Assembly (NCBI GenBank): GCA_032871835.1
Contig: CM065295.1
Coordinates: 71,412,587-71,476,586, forward strand
Source of the DNA: Dipteronia dyeriana
Taxonomy: Eukaryota > Streptophyta > Magnoliopsida > Sapindales > Sapindaceae
Length of the DNA stretch: 64,000 nt
Reading direction: 5' to 3'
The position numbers and the translations under genes were made by a program. Shown here piece by piece: positions 21,950 to 34,016 of the stretch; position 1 is the stretch's first letter; each line of letters begins with the position of its first letter. Under the pieces are notes generated by a model. That model was not told where the DNA came from. It saw nothing but the letters and a program-made list of their open reading frames with translations, and ran no database searches.

Positions 21950-22740
21950 GCCCTAAGTCAAATGTCACCGTTTTGAGCTTGGCCAACAAAATCTCATCAT
22001 TACCGCTATGTATACTGGGGCTCAGGTAAGTTGTCCAGACCGCGGTAAGCATAACAGTGCACTCACTGGACAACACATTGGTAAGGACCGCTGGACAAGT
22101 ACTGGCACACACCGCGGTATAGACAACAAGAGACATTCTAGAGAAAACGTGGTAGGAACCGTTGTGCAAGCATGTGCACATGTTGTGGTACCTTACACGT
22201 GAAACCTCTGGAACCAACCGCTGTTGGGACCGCGATTTAAACAGGTGCATGGACAACGACATGTACCTCAGTTAAGAGAAAAAATCTCTTTTCCAAGCAT
22301 TTAAAACACATAGCCTATATGAATATTGTGCAAGTGTGGAGTGTGATGAATGACATAAATGCACCAAGACAAGGGCATACAGAGATCATGTAATCAAATG
22401 GAATTCAATGCATAATAAGTAGTAATGCATGCAAATGAGTGTGTGCAACTAAATCCCTTCAATTAAGAATAAAGTCAAGAAAACTACATTCCTTGAAGCA
22501 CTGGATGTTCAATGACATTAATGATGGGTGTTATTCGAATCTTAAGTTATCCCTTATAAATTGGAACCCAATTATGATTTTGTCAACAAAAAAAGTCAGT
22601 CATAAAGTGAGGCACTTACATATACAAGTATTGTGCCTTTTACGAGGACGTGTGGCACAACACCTCAGAGTGATTCAGCCTACGTAACAAAATCGAAGGC
22701 ATGGTGAGGGGCGGCCTACTAATCAAATTTCTCCAACAGG
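21516..22740. other. Unassigned sequence with (AT)n
   Basis: Contains an (AT)n tract at 21,900-21,946. At 22,010-22,250 there is a less AT-rich block with repeated short motifs (accgcggta, ggacaac, accgctg). No gene recognised. It may be untranslated or LTR sequence of the decayed retroelement that follows. Confidence 0.35.
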
Positions 22741-25530
22741 TGGGAGATGGAGTCAAGAAAGGGAAACAAGTTCAGAGAGAGCTACAAGAATAAGAATAAA
22801 AAAGAAAGAACAAAGGCAATGATATTTGGAAGGAAGTTCAAAAGAGAGATGCAAGCTCAAGGTTGTACGTGGCCTTCCCAAACTTGGGAATAAAGTTGAT
22901 GGAGTTTATGGCCATTGTCAACAAGGAAAACAAACCAAAAGTATACATAAAAAGGGAAATTATCTTACCACTAACGAGCTATTATAGTTTCTTCACATGG
23001 ACCTCATGGGTCTAATACAAACCGAGAGTCTTAATGGCAAATGATGCATTTTTGTTTGTATTGATGATTTCTCTAAATTCACATGGACTTACTTTCTTAT
23101 AGAATAATCCGAAGCCTTTGAAAAATTTAAAACGTGTTGCACTAAAATTCAAAATGAAAAAGCCTCTCATATTAAAAGCATTAAAAGAATTAGAAGTGAT
23201 CATGTGAGGGAATTTGGAAATTCTTGCTTAAAAAACTATTGCAATAGTGTAGACATTTCCCATGAGTTCTCGGCTTCTAGAACACCTTAACAAAATAGGT
23301 TGTTAAGAGGAAGAATATAGTCCTTCAAGAGATGTCCTATGTGATGTTGATTAGTAACAATGTCCCTAGGAATCTTTTGGTTGAAACCGTCCTTACGGCT
23401 TACTACATAGGAAATAGAGTTTTTCTAAGACCCGGTACTAAACAAACCTCCTATGAATTATGGAAGGGTAGAAAGCCAAATGTTAGTTACTTTCACTCAT
23501 TTGGAAGCAAATGCTACATTCTTAATGACCGAGATCAACTTGGCAAGTTTGAAGTTAAGAGTGGTGAGGGAATATTTATTGGTTATGCCCTTAATAGTAA
23601 AGCCTATAGAGTGTTTAATTCGAAAACTCATGGTGTCATGGATTCATCTAATGTTATCATAGATGATTGTAGCCCTAAGACTATTGACCATGACATGGTG
23701 AATGATTCTCATTTAGAGAAGATTGGCAAGACATCAAATGATATGAATTCAACCAATGATGAGGTGGTCACTCAACCTCTTTATAGTGATCTACATTTAG
23801 ACTCTAAAGAACCCGCTCATTGTGTTGAACATCTTCATATGGAAGATGAGATTATAAGAGATGTCAATGAGGGTGTAGGACAAGGCATTATATAGCTAAT
23901 CAAATTATTTATACTTGTTACACCTCTCAAATTGAGCACAAGAGGGTCTATGAGGTCTTCAGTGATCAATTTTGGGTTCTTACCATACCAGAAGAGCTAA
24001 ACCTATTTGAAAGAAATGAGGTTTTGACTCTAGTTCTGAGACCTAAGAATACTAATATCATAAGCATCAAATGAGTGTTTAGAAACAAATCCAATGAAGA
24101 TGTCAACATTGTGCACAATAAGGCTAGGCTTATGGCACAATAGTACTCTCAAATTGAGGGTATCGATCCTGAGTCTATAAGGCTTATCTTGTTCATTTCT
24201 TATGTGTACAAGTTCAAATTGAACCAAATGGACCTTAAAAGTGTCTTCCTCAATGGCTTCTTAAAAGAGAAAGTGTTTGTTGAGTAACCTAAGAGGTTTG
24301 TGGATCCACACCACCCCAATCAAGTATATTGTCTCAATAAAACTTTATATGGGTGATGGCTTGGTATGAGCACCTCACTCAATTTCTTATCGACAATCAC
24401 TACTCTAGAGAGAGTGTCGAGTGTCTATAAAACATTATTCATTAATAGCAAGAACGATGAGATCTTCATAGCTCAATTTTATATTGATGACATAGTGTTT
24501 GGATCCACCAATGAGTTAAAAGTCCAACAATTTATTGATGTCTCATGAGTTTGAGATGAGTATGGTGGGGGAATTGAAATACTTCATAAGTTTACAAATT
24601 ATGCAATTGCATGATACGATTTTCATATCTCAAGCTAAGTATGCAAAAAACCTAGTGAAGAAGTTTGGCCTTGAAATGTCAAACATTGTAACACATCTAT
24701 GAGCACCACTTTAATGCTAATCAAGGATGCTAACGGAAAAACACTGATCAAAGTCTATATCATTGCATGATTGGTAGCTTACTCTATTTGACCATAAGTA
24801 GGCCCGATATAGCTTTTAGTGTAGGTATGTGTGCTAGGTACCAAACGGATCCCATGTATTCCCATCTCTCAGTCGTGAAAAGAATCATACGGTTTGTGAA
24901 TGGAACCTCCAATTATAGGATATTGTACTCTTTTGACACTGACCCTACATTAGTATGCTTTAGTGATATAGATTAGGCAAGGAACTATGATGATAGGAAT
25001 AGTACATCGTGCAATTGCTTCTTCCTAGGAAACAATCTTGTGTCCTATTTTTGTAAGAAGATGAACTTGATCTCCTTGTCCACAGCTGAAGCCGAATACA
25101 TAGCCACGGGAAGTGTTTGCACACAACTCCTTTAGATGAGATAAATGCTAGCGGAATATGGCTTTGAGTCAGGTACACTCACTCTTTATGTGATAACATG
25201 AGTGCTATAAACATTTCAAAGAATCCTATACAATACTCTAGAACTAAGCATATTGACATTCAACATTAATTCATTAAAGAACTAGTTAAAAACAAGGGCA
25301 TTGGTCTTTGGCATGTGGGTACTAATGATCAACTAGTGGACTTATTCACAAAACCCTTAATTGTAACTTGGTTTAGAGGACTTATTAGATCTATAGGGAT
25401 TGTTCTTTTGCCTTGCTGTAGTTTGGTAATTGACCTCATGAGGGGAGCTCAAGCAAAGAGGGCGAACTTGCATTTTGGTAATTTGCGAAAATTTGATATA
25501 CTTTATGCTTCTTCATTAACTGCTTGAAAA
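22741..25530 (+). pseudogene. Sirevirus-like copia pol, heavily decayed
   Basis: Fragments of a copia polyprotein in colinear order. Integrase core at about 22,990-23,330, with stops. Integrase C-terminus and linker at 23,332-23,895, the longest open piece (ELWKGRKPNVSYFHSFGSKC, EGIFIGYALNSKAYRVFNSK). Reverse transcriptase pieces at 23,930-24,560 (LNQMDLKSVFLNGF, FYIDDIVFGSTN, where YIDD stands for the catalytic YVDD). RNase H at 24,767-25,420 (MIGSLLYLTISRPDIAFSVG, STAEAEYIATGS, GTNDQLVDLFTKPL). The LWKGRKPNVSYFH type of integrase end is characteristic of Sireviruses. Many stops and frameshifts. No flanking LTR pair was found. Confidence 0.8.
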
Positions 25531-26109
25531 ACTTGGTTGCACATGTATGCCTATATGAAAATTTATATAATAAGTGTGCATTGTTGCTTTGATTGTAATC
25601 CATGTTACTTTTATGTTCAATAATGTATTTTTGGACTAGGAGAATTAATTGGGAAGCACACTTGAATGACCTATAATTTATTTCCATGACATGTGAACTT
25701 GATATTCACATGCTTGATTTGTTATGCATGGTATTTTTGATTGCTCAAACTTGAATGCAAATATGTGTGAAAGCAATTAACAAGACTAAAATCAATAAGG
25801 ATCTTATATACATTCAATCAATATGAATGTTTAATCCAATTTAGTCTTACCTCTCTTCTTAATTGTGTAAACAAGACTACTCTCATATGGATATCTTATT
25901 CGGAAAAATCTAACGAGATCTTTGGATCCATGTCTTGGTTTGCCTTTAAGGATTGATATAATTTTTGTTTGTTTCAAAATGTTTAGAAACTATATCTTGT
26001 TTGCTTACGACAAAATGGTACAAATTGGTTTGGAATCTCTTGGAAAATCTTTTGATTTTTGCTTTGCCAAATACCATTACTTGAACATTAATGTCATATG
26101 CTTACATCC
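25531..26109. other. Downstream of the Sirevirus-like pol
   Basis: No gene seen. The position fits the 3' region of the decayed element, but no LTR end or target duplication is visible. Confidence 0.35.
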
Positions 26110-27190
26110 AAAGCAATAAATTCACACATTCTTTTTAAAAATAATTCTTCTTGATTCTCTTCCAATTATTTAAGTTTCATAATTGGTTTAGGGGTTTTTA
26201 AGTCTATTAGATTTACTATTTCAGTGATTTCTCTCTTACTTGGGAATCTGTTTACTTGATTATTGAAGTCACTTAACAGTTCTTTTACATAGTTTAAATT
26301 TTTTGTTAAGAGTATTAACTTTACTTCAAAGAAATTAATCAAGTCTGTAACATTTTTATTTGTTTTATCTATGTTTTTTTCTAAACTTTGACATAGATTT
26401 ATTAATAAATCTACAATAAAATTCTGTAGACTACTATTTGTATGAGGTATATGTTAATACTGATTTTCTAAATGTTCAATATTATAAAGCTTAAAATTAT
26501 TTTGTAAATTTAATTTTGTTTTCTTAAAACCAGACATTTCTAAATCTAGATATTCTAGTCTCTTATAATTCATATATAACTTAAAGATTCTTCTATATCT
26601 TTGTAGCTCAATTTCTATTATTTTTAAGAGTCTTTGTTTAGCTAGTTTTAGCTTTTCGGGAATCCAAGATCCGCTAAATAAAAAGCTTCTTCTAACTATT
26701 AAAACACCAAAATTTATTTCGACTTCTTAAAGATCTAATCCAGTTAAGCTTTCAGTAAAATCTTCTATTGTACCAACAAAATAAATATTAATATAACAAT
26801 TATACAGATGACTCATAAATATGCTTACAAACTTCCTTTGGTACTCAAAGCTTCTAACACTATTTTCTAATGGTTTTCGCCTTCTTTAATACCACTTATT
26901 CTGACTAGTATTTCACGTTTTTCTTTTTCTGTTTCAGCACTTTCTACCTAATATTATACGTTCGTAGAAGGTTTCTATTTCTTTCTAGATGACCTTTTAT
27001 CCGTTTCTTTGATTGGGAATTTAGGACTCCTACGTTCATCTAATCCTGGAAATTTAGGGTTGATGTTGAAATTTGACTTTCTAAGTTATTCATTCCTCTT
27101 TGCAAATAGCTTTTCTATGTCTTTCACCTTATTTTCACAACCTTTTTTAAGATTTTCTATCTTTAGGAGTTATGAATGATGGAAAAGACT
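26110..27190 (-). pseudogene. Unidentified decayed coding block, Lys/Leu-rich
   Basis: On the minus strand one frame stays coding-like for more than 600 bp with only a few stops. It gives a Lys/Leu/Asn-rich protein with possible coiled coils. Recognisable pieces, N- to C-terminal: FVSIFMSHLYNCYINIYFVG, VEINFGVLIVRRSFLFSGSW, RLLKIIEIELQRYRRIFKLY, DLEMSGFKKTKLNLQNNFKL, SLQNFIVDLLINLCQ, FNNQVNRFPSKREITEIVNL. A further Lys/Glu-rich part lies upstream (27,190-26,870). I do not recognise the family. The setting and decay suggest a retroelement or an old virus-like insertion, but no diagnostic motif (reverse transcriptase, protease or zinc knuckle) was found to support either. Confidence 0.4.
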
Positions 27191-27418
27191 GTCTGCTTTG
27201 AAAATTAATTTTATAGAACAAACTATATATATAATTATTATTAATAATAAATCAGCAGTACTAGAAAATTTCATTATTCGAAAAATAAAAACAAAGTGAT
27301 TGAGAAAATTTCATTATATTATCAAAAGCAATTAAATTAAGATAAAAATATATAAAATGGTTTTTTTTATCCATTAACATCCCTTCTCATTGCCATCATA
27401 GTGTGTGATGGTGATTGG
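27191..27418. other. AT-rich spacer
   Basis: Sequence between the unidentified coding block and the copia LTR, with no feature seen. It ends in ATTGG (27,414-27,418), the likely target duplication of the element that follows. Confidence 0.5.
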
Positions 27419-27939
27419 TGTTGGAAAATTCCATCATATGAGGTCACACTTGTAAATATTAAATGTGTTGTGCTATCTTTTGGTTAAGCCTAAATTAAAG
27501 TGATCTAATTAAAATTTAAATCATTAAGGCTTAAGGGTATAATTGTCATGGAATTAATGTGTAGATACCAGAGTGTTATTTCTAATTTGATGAGGGACCG
27601 AATTAGAAATAGTAAAACATATAATAATATGTTTATTATATGTATTAGGGTTATGGTCCCCAAATTACAAGATACTTTTGTTTTGTCTGTATCTAGAACA
27701 TTGTAGGGTTCAAAAAGGTCATGATAATTTGGAAGATCACAACTCGTCCACAAACCTCCGACAATGGATTCAGGTACTCTTCCGCTATCGATTATCTCTA
27801 CTTTTCTCTTGAATTGATATAGGTTAGAAATATGTATATTAGGGTTTGATTAATCATGATATAGAAACATGTTTAGGTTACGATTCAGATTAATTATGTG
27901 CTTATGCATGTTAGTTTTGTATTAATCGAATTGATTACA
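27419..27939 (+). repeat. 5' LTR of copia copy A
   Basis: Starts TGTTGGAAAATTCCATCATA and ends ATTGATTACA, 521 bp. It matches 33,286-33,824 and the LTRs of copy B. The primer binding site follows after one or two bases. Confidence 0.92.
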
Positions 27940-27941
27940 AG

Positions 27942-27953
27942 TGGTATTAGAGC
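27942..27953 (+). other. Primer binding site of copia copy A
   Basis: TGGTATTAGAGC, one mismatch from the plant consensus TGGTATCAGAGC (initiator methionine tRNA). Confidence 0.85.
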
Positions 27954-28079
27954 CACCCATGATCGATTATTGAGAATTGAGATTTGGATTTTGGTTTTAA
28001 GAAATAAAAAAATTAAGGTTTTGATCTTCTTTTGTGAAAAATGCTTGAGTTTTGATGTTTTGGATTCGGTTATTGTATG

Positions 28080-28102
28080 ATCATAAATATGGGTATGTAC
28101 TA

Positions 28103-28134
<32 letters not shown>

Positions 28135-28750
28135 CTTTGTTCATCTATTGTTTCTTAAACATATTTATTGTCAAATATATATGTTGAATCCATGAATATA
28201 TTCTGTTTTGTTTGTGTTTATTTTTGTGAGTTCTGTGGATAGATTTGTTTAGTGGATTAACAAAGAGATGAGGTTGAGGATTCAGATCAATTGATATAGG
28301 TCTGGGTTTTGTTTTTGGGTGATGGATAGAATCAAGCCCAGTATAGGTTTGTTGTTGGGTTGATGAGTTTTCAACCCAGACCCATCGCCATCACATGCTC
28401 AGCTGCCCAAACCAGTTTTCTTTATCTCGGTCAACGTTAAACCAGGTCTGAATTTTCAGGTGAGTTTTACGATCGACTTGTGCGATTTTAAGGTGAGGAG
28501 GAGGATAGTCATTCAATCGACGTCCACATCGGGTGATCTACTTCGCCTACTACCACCGTCGCTCGATTGGGTTTGGATCGGTTTTGGTCTTCGTCGATCA
28601 TCGATCTCGATTTACGGGCCGTCGACCGCCGCTCCGTCGTGCTTCGTTGCCTCCAGGTGATGAGATGGTGGTCTTTGGGGCGGTGAACAACATAGAATCA
28701 GGTCTCAGACCAAAGTTTTATGTTGGGCCACTTTAGGAGAATTTGATATT
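28080..28750 (+). other. Leader segment found only in copy A
   Basis: This part of the leader is absent from copy B. It contains a (TA)n tract (about 28,104-28,126) and a GC-rich block near 28,520-28,700 rich in tcgatc and ccgtcg. The block is open in two frames for about 60 residues but matches no family I know. It is either ancestral leader lost from B or an insertion. A later part (28,740-29,060) repeats a theme like ggggccgttttataattt several times. Confidence 0.5.
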
Positions 28751-29080
28751 ATTTAGGGATTGTTTTATAAATTTTAAAGGTCATTATGTGATTTTGATAA
28801 AGTTTCGAGGCCAATTTATAATTACTAAAAATTCAGGGGCCGTTTGCAATTATGTAAAAGGTTTGGGGAATATTTATAATTACTGAATAATTTCGGGATA
28901 TTTTGTAATTTAAAAAAAATGGGGCTAAATTTTAATTATTGAAAATTACTGGGCTATTTTATTATTTTAACAAAATACTATGGTTGTTTTGTAATTACTT
29001 AATCTTAAGGGACCTTTCTATAATTTTTCAAAATCAGGGGCCGTTTTATAAAAAAAAAATCAACTTAAATTCAAATATTT

Positions 29081-30000
29081 TTTGGTATACCTTTAATGGT
29101 TAAATAAAGTAGTCAATCATTCTAAATGGACTAATTGAAACAAGATGTCGCCAAAGTGACCTCTCTTATATAGATTGTTCATGAAGGATGTTGGATGTTC
29201 GTGTGTGTAAATTCATACAGATATTTACCGGCCAAAAGAAATGTTAATACTTGGTCGAATTGTACACACACCTGTGGTGGTAAACATGTGATGATTATAA
29301 GGCTTTACATGTGAATAATAAATCGATCCAAAGATAGATTTATTATTTGACATGAATTATTGTCAATGTTTGATCACTACAATAAGAGTACCACTTACAA
29401 TTAATATTATTGTCCAAAGACTTGATATTAATGTTGTGTTAAGTATCTTAAGATGGGACCGACGATTATTTGGTATATCTTTTATGGTTAAATAAAGTGG
29501 TATATCATTCTAAATGAGTTAATTGAAACAAGATGTCACCAAAGTGACCTCTTTTGTGTAGATTGATCATGAGGGATGTTGACTGTTTGTGTGTGTGTGT
29601 AAACTCATACAGGTATTAGCCAGCCCAAAAGAAGGTTAATACTTAGCCGAATTGCACACATATCTGTGGTGGTAAACATATGACAATTATAAGGTTTTAC
29701 ATGTGAATAATAAGTCGATCCAAAGATTGATTTATTATTTAACATAAATTATTGTCAATGTGTATTAGCCGGTCCAAATGAAGGTTAATACTTTGTCGAA
29801 TTGCACACACATCTATGGTGATAAACATATGACGATTATAAGGTTTCACATGTGAATAATAAGTCGATCCAAAGATAGATTTATTGTTTGAAATAAATTA
29901 TTATCAATATTTGATCACTACAAAAGGAGTACCACTTACAATTAATATCACTGTCCAAAGACTTGATATTAATGTCGTGTTATATATCTTGAGATATGAT
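29081..30000 (+). repeat. Leader tandem repeats, copy A
   Basis: Two long units and one partial unit of about 300-390 bp. Unit starts are ggtataccttt at 29,081 and ggtatatcttttatggttaa at 29,471, and a partial unit begins near 29,762 (gtattagccggtccaaatga). Shared inner motifs are gaaacaagatgtc, gtgaataataa-tcgatccaa and tttgatcactacaa. Copy B carries the same repeats. Confidence 0.88.
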
Positions 30001-30079
30001 TTACTATTATTTGAATTTGTTGATTATTGTATTTGGTTATTAATGTGAGCATGTTTATTTGTTTTGTTATCTTTAAAGC

Positions 30080-30710
30080 TAGTGTTTCTACTATATCTAC
30101 TCCTACCAACTTTAAGGATTGGAAGAGGAACGTATAAATTATTCTCGGCTGCATGGATCTAGACCTTGCACTTCGGATTGAGCAACTAGCTTCTCTTACG
30201 GATGTGAGTTCTTCGGATGATAGGAAGGAAGAACTTTGAGAAGTAGGATCGCTCAAACCGCATGAATCTTATGATCATCAAGCGCGACATTCCGGAGGCA
30301 TTTAGAGTTGCAGTATTTGAAAAAATAACTAGAGCCAAAGAGTTCTTAGCCGAAATTGAAAAGCGTTTTGCGAAAAACGATAAGGCAGAAACAAGCATGC
30401 ATTTGTAAAGCTTGATTTCTATGAAGTACAAAGGCAAAGAGAACATTAGGGAGTATATTATGGAAATGTCTCATATTGCTTAAGCTTAAGGCACTGAAGC
30501 TCGAGTTGTCTAACGACTTGCTCGTGCATTTGGTATTAATATCATTTCCTGCATAATACAACCAGTTTAAGGCCACTTACAACTGTCAAATGGAGAAATG
30601 GACTCTTAATGAGCTCATTTCTTACTGTGTGCTAGAGGAAGAGAGATTGAAGCAAGATGAGATTGAATATGCTCATTTGGCTAGCACATCTAAGGATAAA
30701 GGCAAATAGA
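30080..30710 (+). pseudogene. Copia gag remnant, copy A
   Basis: Copia gag (UBN2 family), recognisable by comparison with the better preserved copy B (52,064-52,677). Fragments include [13 protein letters not shown] and, in another frame, [19 protein letters not shown]. Stops and frameshifts are frequent (for example in the N-terminal NFKDWKRNV-stop). It ends at KDKGK-stop at the deletion junction near 30,710. Confidence 0.8.
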
Positions 30711-30739
30711 GGAAGAATAATAAAGTTACAAAACACCTT

Positions 30740-32855
30740 ATGATCTTTGTATAGACAGAAAGCCTAGTCTAAAGCATTTTCACATCTAGGGATATCCAAC
30801 TGAGGCAAGGTCTTACATGCCATATGAAAAGAAATTAGACTCCAAAACCATGAGCAGCTACTTCATTGGCTACTTTGAGCGATCTAAGGGCTATAAGTTT
30901 TATGATCACACACTTAGATCAATTTTTAAGACGGGAACTGCAACATTTTTTTAGGATGTTGAGTTTGGGGGGAGAAATAAGATTAGAGACATTGTCTTTG
31001 AGGAGGAATTGGTTTCGATTCTCACTATCGTTTTTTTACAATGTGTTGTTTCTATACCTGACATCGATTAAGAAGTGAATCTGAATCCTTAACCAGAAAA
31101 TGTTGAACAATCCCCCATTCAAGATGAAGCAATTGTTCTTGAGGAACAAACTCAACAACCTCAAGAACCAATGCCATTAAAGTGATACACTAGAGAAAGG
31201 AGAAATGTTATTCCGGACAATTTTTACGTATTTCTCCAGGGACATGAGGAAGACAATGGAATGATAGAAAATGATCCAATCAAATTCCATCAAGTCATGC
31301 AGGGTCCCAACTCTCAAAAGTGAATTGATGTCATGAATGAGGAGTATAAGTCTATGCAAGACAATAAGGTTTGGGAACTTGTTCCATTACCAGAAGGTGC
31401 GGAGCCCATTGATTGTAAATGGATATTTAAAACCAAAAGGGATTCAAAAGGTAATGTGGAGAGGTATAAGACTCGTCTTGTAACTAAAGGCTTTACCCAA
31501 ATGGAAGGGTTGACTATAAAGAGACTTTCTCTCTGGTTTCAACGAAAGACTCTTTTAGGACAATCATGGCACTTGTTGTACATTTTGACTTTGAGCTTCA
31601 TCATATGGATGTCAAAACGGCGTTTCTTAATGGTGACATTGATGAAACTATTTATATGGCGCAACGAGAAAACTTTGAGTCGGGAGACCTAAAGAATATG
31701 GTGTGTAAATTGACAAAATCCATATATGGACTTAAGCAAGCTTCCCGTCAGTGGTACCATAAGTTTCATCAAGTGATTATCTCGTTTGATTTTGAGATAA
31801 ATGTTGTTGACAATTGTGTGTATCATAAATTCAGTAAGAGTAAGCACATATTTCTGGTTTTATATGTCGATGACATACTGCTTGCCACAAATGATATAGG
31901 CATGTTACATGAAACCAAGAGATTTCTATCAAAGAATTTTGAGATGAAAGATCTTGGTGATGTCTCATTTGTATTAGGGATCCAGATACAACGAGATGGC
32001 TCTTGGGGTATTCTTGGATTATCACAAAGGAGCTAAATCGATACAGTGCTCAAAAGGTTTGGCATGCAAGATAGTAAACTAGTTGACGCCCTTGTTGCTA
32101 AGGGAGACAAGTTCAGTCTCAATCAGTGCCCTAAAAGTAAATTGGAAGTTAAGGAAATACAGAAGATTCCCTATGCATCAGTTTTATGGAGTCTAATGTA
32201 TGCTCATGTGTGTACGTGTCCGGATATTGCTTACATTATTGGTATGGTAGGCAGATATTTAAGGAACTCTGGGATGGATAATTGGATATCAGCCAAACGG
32301 GTTATGAGGTATTTGAAGAGAACAAAAGATTACATGCTCACATATAAGAGATCAGATCAATTGGAGATCATATGGTATTCCGACTCCGATTTTGCTGGAT
32401 GCCAAGACAGTAGGAGATCCACATCAGGCTATATATACTTGTGGATTGGTATAGCTATTTCTTGGAGGAGTGTCAAATAGACACTTATAGCTTCTTCCAC
32501 CATGGCCACAGAGTTTGTAGCATGCTATGAGGCATTCAACCATGGAATATGGCTGCAGAATTTTGTCACTGTGTTGAGTATTCTGGAGGGTGTTGAAAGA
32601 CCACTTAAACTATATTGTGACAATAAGTCAGCAATGTTATATTCTAGCAACAACAGGAGCTCATTTAGGTCAAAGCAAATTGACATTAAGTTCCTAGTTG
32701 TGAAGGATAAAGTACATAGTGGACATATATCCATAGAGCATATTAGGACAAACTCCATGATAGCGGATCTGCTTACAAAGGGATTAACACTCAAGGTCTT
32801 TCATGAGTATACTGCTCAAATGGGTGTTATTTTGTGTGAGGATATCACATTATAG
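30740..32855 (+). pseudogene. Copia pol remnant (integrase tail, RT, RNase H), copy A
   Basis: Starts within the integrase C-terminus (YFIGYFERSKGYKFYDHTLR near 30,860). It continues through the linker ([20 protein letters not shown]) to reverse transcriptase: [20 protein letters not shown] from 31,333, a frameshift near 31,530-31,560, then HHMDVKTAFLNGDIDETIYM and LVLYVDDILLATND with the catalytic YVDD. RNase H runs from about 32,330 (WYSDSDFAGCQDSRRSTSGY, then HISIEHIRTNSMIADLLTKG). Stops occur at about 32,034 and 32,478. Protease and most of integrase are absent because of the deletion shared with copy B, so this copy never encoded a full polyprotein. Confidence 0.88.
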
Positions 32856-33285
32856 TGGGAGTTTGTATAATTTTGTATTTTATTGCTCTATGCTTGATTT
32901 TGGATATACTTATTCATTTATGTAGTTGGATATTTTTCTGATCAGAAATAAAGTATTCAGTTAATTACACTATGTAACATTGAGTTAAGTTTTGATCTCA
33001 CTAAGGAATAAAGTATGACTAGTTGGAATAGACATGTATAGAGCACACTGCATGTAATTTCAATGTTACGTATCCATAATTGATCTATGTCATTTGGTTA
33101 TGTTGGTATACTTGCCCATTGATGGGTTTAGTCACGTTAAATGTGACGAAAACCACTTTGATCCTGTGTCAGCATAATCAATGGATGAGATTGTTCGGAT
33201 ATACCTTAAAATTGTGATAGCAAATTTTTAGAGCTCATAGAGTCATACACATTTGTAAAGTCACATATGTGCCCCAGTGGGAGAT

Positions 33286-33824
33286 TATTGGAAAATTCCG
33301 TCATATGGGGTCACACATGTAAATATTAAATGTGTTGTGCTATCTTTTGGTTAAGTCTAAATTAAAGTGATCTAATTAAGATTTAAAGCATTAAGGCTTA
33401 CTTATATAATTGTCATGAAATTAATGTGTATATACCAGAGTGCTATTTTTAATTTGATGAGGGACCGAATTAGAAATAACAAAACATATAATATTATGTT
33501 TATTATATGTATTAGGGTTATGGTCCCCAAATTACACGATACTTTTGTTTTGTCTGTATCCCCATCAACTGAGCAAAATATAACATTGTAGGGTTCAAAA
33601 AGGTCATGATAATTTGGAAGATCACAACCCGTCCACAAACCTCTGACAATGGATTTAGGTGCGCTTTCGCTATCGATTATCTCTACTTTTCTCTTGAATT
33701 GATATGGGTTAGTAATATGTATATTAGGGTTTGATTAATCATGATATAGAAACATTTTTAGGTTACGATTCAGATTAATTATATATCTATGCATGTTAGT
33801 TTTGCATTAATTGAATTCATTACA
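33286..33824 (+). repeat. 3' LTR of copia copy A
   Basis: 539 bp, starting TATTGGAAAATTCCGTCATA (the family's TG has become TA) and ending AATTCATTACA. A polypurine-like tract (ccccagtgggagat) ends at 33,285. It contains about 20 bp missing from the 5' LTR (ccccatcaactgagcaaaat near 33,560). Confidence 0.9.
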
Positions 33825-34016
33825 AGTGGTGCTTCAACCTCTTAGCACTTGTTTAGAAGTAGGGATCCACAATGTTTAGCAATTCTCATATATTATTATT
33901 TTAAAAATTTGTTATTATTATTTTTATCTAAAAAATTGATAATAATAATATATTATTATTTCATAAAAATATTATTTTATAATTTTTAAAAATTATTATT
34001 ATTATTATTATTATTT

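Larger units (their letters stand above)
27419..33824 (+). mobile_element. Non-autonomous copia element, copy A
   Basis: A 6.4-kb LTR retrotransposon: 5' LTR, primer binding site, about 2 kb of untranslated leader with tandem repeats, decayed gag, a pol lacking protease and most of integrase, polypurine tract, 3' LTR. Flanks are ATTGG (27,414-27,418) and AGTGG (33,825-33,829), a 5-bp duplication with one mismatch. It belongs to the same family as copy B (50,235-55,795). The two share LTRs, leader repeats and the same gag-pol deletion junction. The LTRs differ at many positions, so the insertion is not recent. Confidence 0.9.

Noticed and set aside
21885..22262. Minus-strand open frame of about 125 residues ending in a Tyr-Ile run
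   Set aside because: The tail is translated (AT)n, and the rest matches no family.
26110..27190. Naming the Lys/Leu-rich block as an endogenous pararetrovirus
   Set aside because: No reverse transcriptase, protease, zinc knuckle or movement-protein motif could be seen. Setting alone is not enough, so it is left unidentified.
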